Counted from the stretch's first letter, positions 1-7,934 are shown. The stretch: 64,000 bases of DNA from Streptomyces sp. NBC_01471 (GCF_041438865.1 NZ_CP109450.1:1-64000), one strand, 5' to 3'. The notes: generated by a model from the sequence alone, not told the origin. Numbers and translations: made by a program.

Positions 1-141
1 CCCGGAGACACGACGCGACGGCCCTACGGGCCGTCAAAGATGCCGGGCGCTCCGCGCCCTTGGCGCCTTCGGCGCTTGAAGCGTTGTCACCTTCGGTGAC
101 ACCGGGCCTCCGGCCCGAAAGGTCCGGCCTCCGGCCGAACC
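1..141. repeat. Tandem hairpins, candidate linear-replicon telomere
   Basis: Six consecutive inverted repeats with three-base loops fill this stretch. Stems and loops are 17-24/28-35 (loop TAC), 45-50/54-59 (TCC), 63-67/71-75 (TTC), 85-91/95-101 (TTC), 103-108/112-117 (TCC) and 121-129/133-141 (TCC, one mismatch). On the complementary strand, which would carry the 3' overhang, the loops read GTA, GGA, GAA, GAA, GGA and GGA. All have the GNA form known to give very stable sheared-pair triloops in Streptomyces telomeres. The sequence starts CCCG, but the usual first palindrome of archetypal telomeres is not present. It is either a variant telomere or the end is missing a few bases. Confidence 0.65.
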
Positions 142-837
142 TGGCTGGCTATGTGTGACGGTGGCTCAGGAGGTGTGTTTGTGTGGGGAGTTGGGGGTTT
201 CAGTGGCCTCGTCTCCATGGGTGCAGGTTGCCGGTGTTGGCCGACGTCCACTCCGTGGCCGCTCTTCAACTACCCTACCGTCACATTATGCAGTCGATCT
301 ATACCCGAGACAAGACTCCCCTCGACCGGGCAGCGAAGCCGCGATGAGCACACTTGATATACCATCAAGTGGTCTAGTCCACTGACTATTCCCTACCGAA
401 GCGGGACGACGTGACGACAGGCCAGGTCCGATCTGCACCACGCCGTCCAGGACAGACACACGGTGGAGTCACCAACAACGCATCATCTCGATGACATCAC
501 CAGCCAACCCCCAGGCCAGACACCCACAGCTATCCGACAACACCTGCTACAACCCCAACGCCACCCATTACTCAGACCCGCAAGTGGGCGACCACACAGT
601 CGAGCACAGCCACTGCTGATAGCTGACAGCCCCGAACCTGGGACCCAGGAAGCCGTCATACCACTGCACTTGGAGCGTTACAGATAGTTTGCGTTATGTA
701 TCCCGCTTCGGATCGGACCGGGCTGGCAGTGGCGGGCGTAAGCGGAAGTCTCCGGCGAAGTCAGTCAGATGCGGCACGGCGTGGCGGGCAGGTCTCGGCC
801 CCAGGGGCCGGCCGACGGCGTGGCAGCCGGGTGCCAC
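142..837. other. Subtelomeric stretch without a recognisable gene
   Basis: Short open frames exist on both strands, but none has convincing codon bias with a ribosome binding site or a recognisable protein. Base composition falls below that of the flanking genes between about 250 and 700. The only structure seen is the pair of overlapping palindromes at 351-383. Confidence 0.5.
351..383. promoter_or_regulatory. Overlapping palindromes, one DasR-site-like
   Basis: CACTTGAT (351-358) and ATCAAGTG (364-371) form a perfect 8-bp inverted repeat with a 5-bp spacer. Overlapping it, AGTGGTCTAGTCCACT (368-383) is a 16-bp near-palindrome with seven of eight pairs matched. It closely resembles the DasR-responsive element of Streptomyces. 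No intact gene follows downstream, so the site may be a leftover promoter or a fortuitous match. Confidence 0.4.
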
Positions 838-1264
838 TCACGGCGAAGAAGGGCCGAAGACCCAGGAGTCGGAGACGTCGCCATTGACGACGCAGTCCTC
901 GCGAAGGGCACCTTCGCGGACGAAGCCGAGCTTCTCCAGGACCCGGGCGGACATCACCTTGCGGGTGTCGGTCTCGGCCTGAACGCGGGTCAGATCCAGA
1001 GAGACGAACGCCCACCGCAGGACGGCATGCGCGGTCTTTATAGCGTAGCCGTCGCCCCACGCGGCGGCATCGAAGACATAGCCCAACGACGCACTGCGGA
1101 AGTCCGGGTTCCAGCCGGTCAGTCCGCATCAGCCGATGAACATGCCGTGTCGGAGACACGGTCGACGGCCACCCGCGCTCCCGTGCCTTCCTCCTCGATC
1201 GTGCGGCAGGTCGCGATAAAGCGCTGGGCGCGGGGCGGTTCGGTCCATGGCGGGGAGTCCCTAG
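838..1264 (-). pseudogene. GNAT acetyltransferase, 3' part of an interrupted gene
   Basis: The minus strand encodes the C-terminal two thirds of a RimJ/RimL-type N-acetyltransferase. It contains a WNPDFRSASLGYVFD stretch, the acetyl-CoA binding region around a degraded GxGYA motif, and the family ending ARVLEKLGFVREGALREDC. It is broken: there is an in-frame TGA near 1131 and a frameshift near 1145. The segment IEEEGTGARVAVDRVSD reads in a different frame from the rest. The missing N-terminus lies at 2673-2789, on the far side of an IS element. The two halves together rebuild the family from start to stop, so this is an insertionally inactivated gene that has since decayed. Confidence 0.85.
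1261..1264. repeat. CTAG target duplication, left copy
   Basis: CTAG here and CTAG at 2673-2676 flank the element between them. The size and sequence fit target preferences seen in the IS5 family (YTAR or TA types). Removing the element and one copy nearly joins the two acetyltransferase halves, leaving one extra base in the reading frame. Confidence 0.6.
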
Positions 1265-1304
1265 GGCGTGTATCGGAAGCGGATCATGCGCATAGGGTGT
1301 CGGC

Positions 1305-1736
1305 ATGTCGCTGAGCCACATAGCCCTCTCGTCCGGTCGTTCGATCGAACTCACCGAGCTGCGGATGTCTACGACCTACGGGGGGACGCTGGAGGGCTAT
1401 CCGTGCCAGCGCATCAACGACATGAAGGTCAGCGGCCTCCTGCGACAGGCTGAGCATGCGTTCTCCTTCGCGCCAGTTCATCTCGTTCCGCCCTCCCGCG
1501 AGTACCCGGACCAGACCGCCGGCGCCTTCGGCCCCGTTGAGGTGCTGCCTTCCGTGGCTTGCATCGGTGTCTTCGGCTCGACAGCGGTCGACCCCGAACT
1601 CGACGCAGTGCTGCACCGCTCCGCTCTCATCGTGGCCTGGTTCCAGGCCACCCCGGAGATTCCGTCGGGCCAGGATACTGATCCTGCTCTTCGCAGCATT
1701 CGCTGGGACGAGCTGGCCCAGGACTATGAACTCTAG
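1305..1736 (+). CDS. Hypothetical protein, IS passenger
   Basis: A 143-residue soluble protein without signal peptide or membrane segment. It begins MSLSHIALSSGRSIELTELR and has a central YGGTLEGYPC motif followed by a mixed alpha/beta pattern. I do not recognise a characterised family. The gene lies inside the inverted repeats of the IS5-type element, 13 bases from the stop codon of the convergently oriented transposase. That placement makes it a passenger rather than a neighbour. It is intact and has normal Streptomyces codon use, unlike the decayed genes around it, so it may still be expressed. No transposition role is suggested by its sequence. Confidence 0.7.
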   Translation: MSLSHIALSSGRSIELTELRMSTTYGGTLEGYPCQRINDMKVSGLLRQAEHAFSFAPVHLVPPSREYPDQTAGAFGPVEVLPSVACIGVFGSTAVDPELDAVLHRSALIVAWFQATPEIPSGQDTDPALRSIRWDELAQDYEL

Positions 1737-1749
1737 GGACACGCGCTGA

Positions 1750-2627
1750 TCACAGCCACTCGTTGATGGCGGCTACGAGGACAGTGGCCTCATAGCGGAC
1801 TGCGAGCCTTTCGTAGCGAGTGGCCACGGCCCGATGACGCTTCAGCCGGTTGATCCCGCACTCGACCGCATGGCGCTCGCGGTAGTCGACCGGGTCGAAA
1901 TGCGGCGGACGGTCGCCGCGGGAGCCCAGCTTCTGGCGGTTACGTGCCTGGTCGGCCTTGTCGGGGATGGTGCAGCGGATTCCGCGGCGGCGCAGGTAGG
2001 CGCGGTTTCTGCGGGAGGCGTACGCCTTGTCCGCGCGGACTCGGTTGGGGCGGACGCGTGGCCGACCCGGCCCGATGCGGGGCACGCGGACCTTCTCCAG
2101 CACGGGTTCGAACTGCGGCGAGTCCCCGCGCTGCCCGGCCGTAATCACGATCGACATGGGCCGCTGACCTTGCTCGACGGCCAGGTGCAGCTTGTTGGTG
2201 AACCCGCCGCGCGAGCGTCCCAGTCCGTGATCTCCGGGCTCGGTGAACACACCGCCCGGCGGTTCCTTCTGCAGATCACCCTGCTTGCGGGCCCCGGCCG
2301 CATGCTGATGAGCGCGGCACACTGTGGAGTCGACGCTCAGGTCCCACGTGAGCGCACCCTTCGCGTCCGCCAGAGACTGGAGCCGCGTGAAGATCCTGTG
2401 CCACAGATGCCGTCCCGCTGCCACCGGCGGAACAGGTCATAGATCCGACCCCACGGTCCGTACTCGACGGGCACGTCCCGCCACGGAACACCGGTCCGGA
2501 CTCTGAACCGTATGCCGTCGATCAGCCGTCGCCGAGGCCAGACAGGCGGTCGCCCCGGCTTCCTCCCCTTCGGCAACAACGGCTCCAGCACCGCCCACTC
2601 TTCGTCCGTGAGATCTCCCCGCCCCAT
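1750..2627 (-). CDS. IS5-family transposase in two overlapping frames
   Basis: The first frame (2627 to 2337) gives [19 protein letters not shown] and the helical N-terminal domain typical of IS427-group transposases. The second (2424 to 1750) gives the DDE catalytic domain. Visible catalytic motifs are [14 protein letters not shown] (first Asp), [20 protein letters not shown] (second Asp) and [21 protein letters not shown] (Glu). The frames overlap by 88 bases, as in elements that make a fusion transposase by programmed ribosomal frameshifting. The element therefore looks potentially active. It sits inside the acetyltransferase gene split between 1264 and 2673. Confidence 0.88.
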
Positions 2628-2672
2628 GAACCGTGATCATCCAACGCTCAAGATCCACTTTCGACACACAGC

Positions 2673-2789
2673 CTAGTAGCGCAGCACGTGGGCGTTGCTG
2701 TGCAGCGCGTAGAGCGGCGTCGCGTCGGCGTTGGTGAAGGGTCGTAGTCGCAGGTGGGCGGTGTGCAGATCGGGGGTGGGCAATGTCAT
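2673..2789 (-). pseudogene. GNAT acetyltransferase, 5' part of an interrupted gene
   Basis: Reading down from an ATG at 2789, the minus strand gives MTLPTPDLHTAHLRLRPFTN and continues to HVLRY before meeting the IS right end. This is the classic start of a RimJ/RimL-like acetyltransferase. The continuation (DSPPWTEPPRAQRF) is found next to the left end of the element at about 1264. The fragment is too short to function alone. It documents the insertion point and orientation of the IS. Confidence 0.85.
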
Positions 2790-2913
2790 GCGGAGCATCG
2801 TGCCGCGTCACGCGCGTCCCCGGCCATCCGTTTATGCGGACGGTCGGGGACGCGTGCGTCCTGGGGGTGACCGGACGCGCCGCATGGGCGTTGAGTCCGC
2901 AGTACCGTGCCGG

Positions 2914-3196
2914 TATGACGAGCAAACGGCGGTCACGCTGGCGCACTCTCGGGACGCCGATCAGCCTCGTCCTGTACCGGACCCCGGACGGCTGGAGGTA
3001 CGCCGTCCACTTCACCGGGCCGACCGGCATCGCCGACGGCTCGCTCGCCGCTCCTCCGCGCCGGACATCGCGCAAGCGGCTCTGGTTGAGAAGGCGGAGG
3101 AACCCACCCACTGTCGGCTCGACGTCCTCTGGCAGCCATCCGAATCGACCAGACTGGTGGACCGGCTTGGTCACCGTCGCGGGGTCGCTTCCACTT
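2914..3196 (+). pseudogene. Small hypothetical gene with two frameshifts
   Basis: An ATG at about 2914 starts MTSKRRSRWRTLGTPISLVL and reads well to TGIADGSLA. The similar-looking continuation (IAQAALVEKAEEPTHCRLDV) is then in another frame. The last part (RPDWWTGLVTVAG) returns to the first frame. The three pieces read like one protein of about 90 residues of unknown function, with two compensating small indels. Either the gene is decayed or the assembly has two small errors. Given the many broken genes nearby, decay is more likely. Confidence 0.6.
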
Positions 3197-3252
3197 GCCT
3201 GAAGCCGGCACACCGATGTGGTCGAAGCACTTGAGCCCGACGGCGCCTGACA

Positions 3253-3915
3253 TGGGACCTACCGGGGCTTCCTTGCCGAGCTACTGATGGCCGAGTGCGA
3301 CGATCGGTCGCGCCGCTGCTCGGAGAGGTGGATCGAGGCGGCGGGCTTCTCTCGGGAGAAGTCCCTGCGTGTCTTCGACTTCGAGGCCAGCCCGAATATC
3401 GACGCGGCTACGTCCACATGCTGTCCAGTTGTGAATGGATCAAGAAGAGTCAGCTGCTCTGTCTGATCTGCGGCTCCGGCACCGGCACCGGCAAGTCCCA
3501 CATGCTCATCGCCCTGGGCACCGAGGCGGCGATGAAGTGCTACCGGGTCCGCTACACGCTGGCCACGAGGCTGGTGAACGAGCTGGTCGAGGCGGCCGAC
3601 GAGAATCAGTTCAACAAGGCCATCGCCCGCTACGGTAGCGTCGACGTGCTCTGCATCGACGAGCTCGGCTACATGGAACTCGATTGCCACGGAGCCGAAC
3701 CCCTCTTCCAGGTCCTGACCGAACGCGAGGAAGAGAACAGCGTCGCCGTCGCCTCCAACGAATCCTTCGGCGGCTGGACCAAGACCTTCACCGACCCCCG
3801 CCTCGGCGCGGCCATCGTTTGACCGCCTCACCTTCAGCGGCACCATCATCGAGACCGGCACCGACTCCTACCGCCTCACCACCCGAGCCCGAGCCGAACG
3901 GGTTCAAGCCAGCTG
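3253..3915 (+). pseudogene. istB: IstB-like AAA+ ATPase remnant (IS21 family)
   Basis: The central frame (about 3411-3822) carries a Walker A region, GTGTGKSHMLIALGTEAAMK, and a Walker B region, DVLCIDELGYMELD. It then has the SNESFGGWTKTFTDPRLGAA segment of IstB, the transposition helper ATPase of IS21 elements. The N-terminal part (AECDDRSRRCSERWIEAAGF) is in another frame. One extra base near 3819 throws the C-terminal segment (DRLTFSGTIIETGTDSYRL) out of frame. The partner transposase istA is absent on both sides, so this is a dead, solitary remnant. Confidence 0.85.
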
Positions 3916-4332
3916 ACGAGACCCGGCCGCAGAGGCCGCCGCCCGCTGCCGATTGAGCTTCTCCAAGACGAGGTCGCGGAGAAGCTCGTACTCTTGCCGG
4001 AGTCTGCGCCATTCAGTCACGGGCGGACGGGGAATCACGATGCCTCCGGTGACGATCTCCTCCGGCCGAAACTGCTCGCGGGTGAGGTCGATCTCGATAC
4101 CCATGCCCAGACGGTTCCACCAGTGGTAGTCCACTCGCTCTCCGTTGACGTGGACCTCTCCCCGGATCACCTCGCCTCCCAGCAAGTCGTTGAGCACCAT
4201 GGCAGTCACCCCGCACTGATCCCGGGCCGGGTTGTCCTTGGTCCAGCGCGACCGGAACTCAGGCGTGCACGTCTCGGCACTCCAGCTGCTGCGAACGGCT
4301 CGTTCGATGTCGGTGAGAAGCAACGGTGTCAT
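3904..4332 (-). CDS. YunG-like conserved hypothetical protein
   Basis: A 142-residue cytoplasmic protein starting at the ATG at 4332 (MTPLLLTDIERAVRSSW), with AGGA about 10 bases upstream. A TTG ten codons earlier is less likely. The core RDQCGVTAMVLNDLLGGEV followed by HWWNRLGMGIEIDLTREQF matches the YunG-type family, whose conserved Cys, His and Asp suggest a papain-like fold. That functional idea is inference. The gene ends inside the tail of the istB remnant on the opposite strand. It is one of few intact genes in this decayed region. Confidence 0.7.
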   Translation of the reverse strand: MTPLLLTDIERAVRSSWSAETCTPEFRSRWTKDNPARDQCGVTAMVLNDLLGGEVIRGEVHVNGERVDYHWWNRLGMGIEIDLTREQFRPEEIVTGGIVIPRPPVTEWRRLRQEYELLRDLVLEKLNRQRAAASAAGSRQLA

Positions 4333-4641
4333 GCCGGTGATCCTGCCAGCAGCCACTGACAACGGCCGGAAGCTGAGAGCAGATGCGGCAACCGCCTGCT
4401 GCCTTCAAAACTGACGAACATCTTCCGGCTCCTCCGCCACTGCCTGCCTCCCCAACCCATCGACAAACGCTGTCGATGAACGTGCACAAAGCCAGCCGGA
4501 GCGTCCACGATGCTCAGAGGCCCAAAAAAAATCATGGTCCGGGCAGTAAACGTTTGAGCCCGCAGGCGCCACCAACTGGTAGCCGCCAAGGCATCCCGAA
4601 GGGATCCGCTGAGGGCGGGACGAGCTGGAAGGTACGCCACC
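4333..4641. other. Intergenic region, nothing recognised
   Basis: This stretch separates the YunG-like gene from a rightward two-gene unit and must contain promoters for both directions. An A-rich patch lies at 4523-4532. A GGAAGG ribosome binding site for the next small gene sits at 4627-4632. No protein or RNA gene was recognised. Confidence 0.4.
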
Positions 4642-4803
4642 ATGATGGATCCCGTGACTGTGATGCTGTTCGGCGCAGCGCCTGCGGTGCTGAGGGTCGC
4701 CGATGCTCTCGCCCAGAGGGTGCTGTTGCGCGCCCGCGCTGATCTGGCCCGGGCCAAGGCCGTACGGGTGTCGGCGGACAGGGCCGCCGGTGGCGCGCAG
4801 TGA
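4642..4803 (+). CDS. Small hypothetical protein coupled to sigma-like gene
   Basis: A 53-residue protein (MMDPVTVMLFGAAPAVLRVA and an Arg/Ala-rich helical tail). It is preceded by a good ribosome binding site (GGAAGG, 9 bases before the ATG). Its TGA stop overlaps the GTG start of the next gene as GTGA, indicating translational coupling. The pattern is one amphipathic helix without a membrane segment. I do not recognise a family. Its position suggests a partner or leader for the sigma-factor-like protein. Confidence 0.55.
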   Translation: MMDPVTVMLFGAAPAVLRVADALAQRVLLRARADLARAKAVRVSADRAAGGAQ

Positions 4804-5297
4804 GCCGTGAGAAGAGCGGAGCCGGTTGTGGGGCCACGGACACGATGACCGTTGCGAGGGCTTACGCGCTGTATTACGGTGCGCTGGTCCGGTCGGTGCG
4901 TCAGCGGGCCGCGGTCTGGGGATTGTCCGAGCGGGACGTTGATGTCGAGGCGCTCGTCCAGGACACGATCGAGGTCCCCCGTGCCTGGCTCTCCACCGTG
5001 GCCATGCGCTGCCTCGGTCGTTGCATCCCCGCGGCTGCGCGGCGGGCTGAGGGAGATCCGAGCGATCACACCGAAGAGGGAACCGTCACCTGGAGCATCC
5101 TCGCTCCGTCCGCCAGCACGGAGGATCTCCTCGCGGCGCGGGAGGTTGTCGGGCTCATCCAGCGGATGCCGCAGCAGCGCCACCAGGAAGTTGCCTATCT
5201 GCGCTACCTCGAAGAGTGGGGTCACAGCGAGATCGTCGCCGAACAACTCGGCTGCCGCCCAGCCACGATCCGGGCACGCGCGGACCGTCGTCAGTGA
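4800..5297 (+). CDS. Sigma-70-like (ECF type) protein, C-terminus frameshifted
   Basis: A 165-residue product with region-2-like helices near residues 20-60 (ARAYALYYGALVRSVRQRAA). Region 4 is near 115-160, where RMPQQRHQEVAYLRYLEEWG and EQLGCRPATIRAR form the helix-turn-helix. After that motif the frame runs into RADRRQ and stops. Another frame continues with VVSENARSDPQ and then a hydrophobic stretch, which suggests a small indel near 5280 cut off the natural end. The SEIVAEQL segment also has one residue more than usual. It may be a dying sigma factor and is coupled to the upstream 53-residue gene. Confidence 0.65.
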   Translation: MSREKSGAGCGATDTMTVARAYALYYGALVRSVRQRAAVWGLSERDVDVEALVQDTIEVPRAWLSTVAMRCLGRCIPAAARRAEGDPSDHTEEGTVTWSILAPSASTEDLLAAREVVGLIQRMPQQRHQEVAYLRYLEEWGHSEIVAEQLGCRPATIRARADRRQ

Positions 5298-5385
5298 AAA
5301 CGCCCGCAGCGATCCGCAATTTTGTTATGCGGCTGGGGGCACAAGCGCCAACGACGAGATCTTGGCTGCTTGTGCCGGCGTGCTG

Positions 5386-5559
5386 ATGGTCGGGCTCGTA
5401 CTGGGAGCGGTGCTCGTGGCCGGCTTCCTCATCGGCTGGTGCTGGGTGCTGGGCGGAGCTGGCGGCGCTGCCGCCGTCGCCCTGATGGGCTGGGCGTGGC
5501 GCGCACGGCAGACCTGGTTGCCTCGCATCCGGCGGGCAGGACGCCACCGACTGCGGTGA
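5386..5559 (+). CDS. Possible small membrane protein or sigma-gene tail
   Basis: From an ATG at 5386 the frame encodes MVGLVLGAVLVAGFLIGWCW, two hydrophobic segments separated by a Gly/Ala-rich turn, and a basic tail (RIRRAGRHRLR), 57 residues in all. The same frame is open upstream and includes the likely displaced C-terminus of the sigma-like protein. It may therefore be the membrane end of one original gene rather than a separate one. No clear ribosome binding site precedes the ATG. Confidence 0.35.
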   Translation: MVGLVLGAVLVAGFLIGWCWVLGGAGGAAAVALMGWAWRARQTWLPRIRRAGRHRLR

Positions 5560-5809
5560 AGCCGGCAGGGCTGTTCCGGCCAGATGCGGGCCGCCTCCCG
5601 CGCCTGCCGGGCACGCCTCCCTACATCTGGGGCATCCGCCGCACCGCTGCGGCGGGGAGAACCACCCGACCCGGCGCGGGCCCAGGCAGTCGAAGCGGTC
5701 GGCATCCTCAGTCCGCCCGGAGGCGGGGCGGGCGATCACCGCCACGGTGGGCATGCTCCTGGACCGGCTGCCGCTCGGGCAGACCACTTCCTGGCCTTCA
5801 CCAGCATCG
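5560..5809. other. No recognisable gene
   Basis: Open frames here are artefacts of GC composition. A faint protein-like stretch (AQAVEAVGIL) is visible on the plus strand but cannot be assigned. The right side abuts the truncated end of a transposase gene. Confidence 0.3.
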
Positions 5810-6637
5810 CTACACCCTGATGCGGTCGGATGAGTATCCGTGGCGGTCGCCTTCCCACTGTTCGACTCTGCCGGGCAGTGCTCCTGGACGTGGCTTTCTG
5901 GGAGGTGTGATCGCTTGCCCGCGGTGGTCGCGACTCAGGCCGAGGTAGCCGTCATCCAGGAGGACCTCGACGTCGGGGAAGTACTGGAAGCAGATGGCGA
6001 TGCCTTCGTTGCGGACGGCCGTGGCGTCGTGCATCCGGCCAGGCCGCAGGGCATCGGTCCATAACGTGTGGCCCCGCCAGTCGGCGATCACGGTGGCCTT
6101 CATCGTGTTCTGCCTCTTCTTGTCCGAGACGAACGCCCGTCGTCCGTCGCGACCAGCCGGTGGCCGGCGGACCTGGATCTCGGTGGCGTCCAGCCGCAGC
6201 TCGATGCCCTCGGCCTGGGCGTGGGCGAACACATCCGTCAGCGTCCGAAGCCGCAGGTCGGGATGGTCGGGGACCGCGCATCCCCGTTCGGCCAGGAGTG
6301 TGCGTACTTCTGCGATTGCGCGGGTGATCGTGGAGCGGTCGACACCGAACAACAGCCCCAGCACCGTGTGTGGCAGGTCGTGGCGCAGATGGGTCAGCGT
6401 GGCCACCAGCCTGTCGACGAACACCAGCTGGTGGCAGGCGCCGGCACCCGCGGCCCGCTTCCTGGCCCCGCCTCGCGCAGCATGACGGCGGCCCTCGAGA
6501 CCGGCCTGCCACGGCACGGCCAACTCCTCGATTAGACGCGCGAGATGACGCCGAGAGATCCCCGTGAACAGCCGATGCGCCAGCACCGCCCGATTGACCG
6601 TGATCGCCACAACCGGATCATGCCACCGGCCAGTCAC
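5810..6637 (-). pseudogene. DDE transposase, C-terminally truncated (IS5-like)
   Basis: The product has the helix-turn-helix region TVLGLLFGVDRSTITRAIAE. Parts of a DDE_4-type catalytic domain follow: RLDATEIQVRRP (first Asp), then VLLDDGYLGLSRDH (second Asp). Relatives continue past SSDRI into a segment carrying the third acidic residue. Here the frame stops at once after SSDRIRV, so the catalytic Glu is missing and the protein should be inactive. The start (TGRWHDPVVAITVNRAVLAH) looks complete. No convincing terminal inverted repeats were found, in keeping with a deletion at the left side. Confidence 0.8.
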
Positions 6638-6744
6638 GACACCTCACCCGCCATCACACACCAACTCGTAAGAGTGCGAGCTGAACAGGCGCCGCCGAAG
6701 CTGGATTGTGCACAAAACAGCTTCAGCAGGGCCTGTTGTAGAGC

Positions 6745-7458
6745 TCAGTCGACTCTGACGTTGAGATTGTCGTCGACGAGGAATTCCGGGTACCCGAAAC
6801 GTTCACCAAGAGCGAGGAACTTCTCGCCGCGTTCTTCGCTGATCTCCACGGAGTACGCCTTCATAGCCCTCAGGAACAGCCGGTATCCGAGGTCCGCGCA
6901 GGCTTCGCTGACGACCTGTTGCAGCGCATGCACCACACCCGGCACAGAGCGCTTCGAGGCCGCCTGCTCCAGCTCATCCGCGACAGGACGGATCTGGTCC
7001 AGAACAGCGCTTCGTAGACCGGCATCAGTCACCGGGTGCGGTGGGGGCGGGACGAACGCCGCGTCCAGCCGGCGCGCACTGGCGGTCCATACCAATTCGA
7101 TCCGGCGCATCCAGTCTCGTCCGGTCATCCCATGCTTCGCGGGGTCGAAGTACGACTTCGTGACGCCGAGCCACACAGTGCGGATCACCTCATCCGGCAA
7201 TGCCGAGTCCAGCAGCCGCCGTACGTCCTCGCCGATCTGCATGCCAGCCGTGCGTTCGAACTCGGTAATGGATTCGTCCACGATGCTGAGTTGTACGTCT
7301 ACCGGCCCACTCTTGGGGACAGACCGGTTGAAGTCCTCCTCGGAAAGCCACGCCGGGTACTCGGACTTCGACGCCATCCAGCTCAGCCCGATATCCAGGA
7401 TGAACTCTTCGTACCCCTCCGCATCGCTCTCTTCGCCCTGCTTCATGCCCTGCTCCAT
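6745..7458 (-). CDS. Hypothetical protein, probable toxin immunity protein
   Basis: A 237-residue, acidic, cytoplasmic protein (MEQGMKQGEESDAEGYEEFI) rich in helices, without signal peptide or membrane segment. I do not recognise a named family. It starts 12 bases after the end of an RNase A-like toxin tip on the same strand. That toxin-then-immunity order is the standard arrangement of polymorphic toxin systems, and the high acidic content is common for proteins that mask basic nucleases. The gene is intact although the toxin gene upstream is broken, as expected if immunity is retained as an orphan. Confidence 0.6.
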   Translation of the reverse strand: MEQGMKQGEESDAEGYEEFILDIGLSWMASKSEYPAWLSEEDFNRSVPKSGPVDVQLSIVDESITEFERTAGMQIGEDVRRLLDSALPDEVIRTVWLGVTKSYFDPAKHGMTGRDWMRRIELVWTASARRLDAAFVPPPPHPVTDAGLRSAVLDQIRPVADELEQAASKRSVPGVVHALQQVVSEACADLGYRLFLRAMKAYSVEISEERGEKFLALGERFGYPEFLVDDNLNVRVD

Positions 7459-7470
7459 CGGGATTCTCCC

Positions 7471-7934
7471 TCACTCCGGGTAGGACGTGTACACGACGAA
7501 TTTGGTCGGTTTGTGCTTCCCTGCATACCGAAATTGGATGACGACCTTATTTCCAGTCGCTTCTCCCTGCGCACCGCCCTTGACCCACCTGCGTCCGAGT
7601 GATCCCTTGTCCCGGAGAGTCCATTCGACCAGTAGCAAGTCCTTGCGCGGGTCGGAAGACTTGTTGTGGGACTGCTTGATCTTCCAGCTCTCCAGCCGTT
7701 TCGCGTTTTTCGGTGTCTTGATCCAAGCCTGGATGGCCTCATCGACGGATTGTGCGGCTGTCGCCTCGTCGTTCCACCTCGTTGCGATCCCCTTGCCGAT
7801 GGCGTCATCCGCCATCGGCTTGTCAGTAAGAACCACGTGGTGTCGTGGAGCCCGGTCACCGTCTGCACCGTTCCGTCCTGGGTGCGAAGTCGTACGCCTG
7901 TGCTCAGACCCGATACTTGGGTCCAGCCGGCCCG
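7471..7934 (-). pseudogene. Polymorphic toxin tip, RNase A-like, with Hint remnant
   Basis: The downstream frame encodes about 120 residues with the layout of bacterial RNase A-like CdiA-CT domains. An early HHVVL is followed by RWNDEATAAQSVDEAIQAW, a GSLGRRWVKGG segment, and a C-terminal strand ending FVVYTSYPE. Just upstream, in another frame, is AGWTQVSGLSTGVRLRTQDG then VQTVTGLH, which reads like the end of a Hint/pre-toxin domain that releases the tip. The long N-terminal delivery portion is absent and a frameshift separates Hint from tip. It is therefore a displaced toxin cassette, not a working toxin. It is followed by the likely immunity gene. Confidence 0.65.

Larger units (their letters stand above)
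1265..2672. mobile_element. IS5-family element with apparent passenger gene
   Basis: The element is about 1.4 kb. Its termini, read inwards, begin GGCGTGTATCGG (1265) and GGCTGTGTGTCG (2672, minus strand). They agree at about 18 of 22 positions with one gap, and CTAG lies on each side. The boundaries are confirmed independently because an acetyltransferase gene stops and resumes exactly there. Inside are a two-frame transposase (1750-2627) and an oppositely oriented 143-codon gene unrelated to transposition (1305-1736). IS5 elements of this group are usually 0.8-0.9 kb, so the extra length is the passenger. Two successive insertions are an alternative. Confidence 0.75.

Noticed and set aside
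1737..1750. A CTAG at 1733-1736 as the left end of a shorter IS
   Set aside because: The sequence inward from it does not match the right terminus, whereas 1265 does. The acetyltransferase junction also supports 1265.
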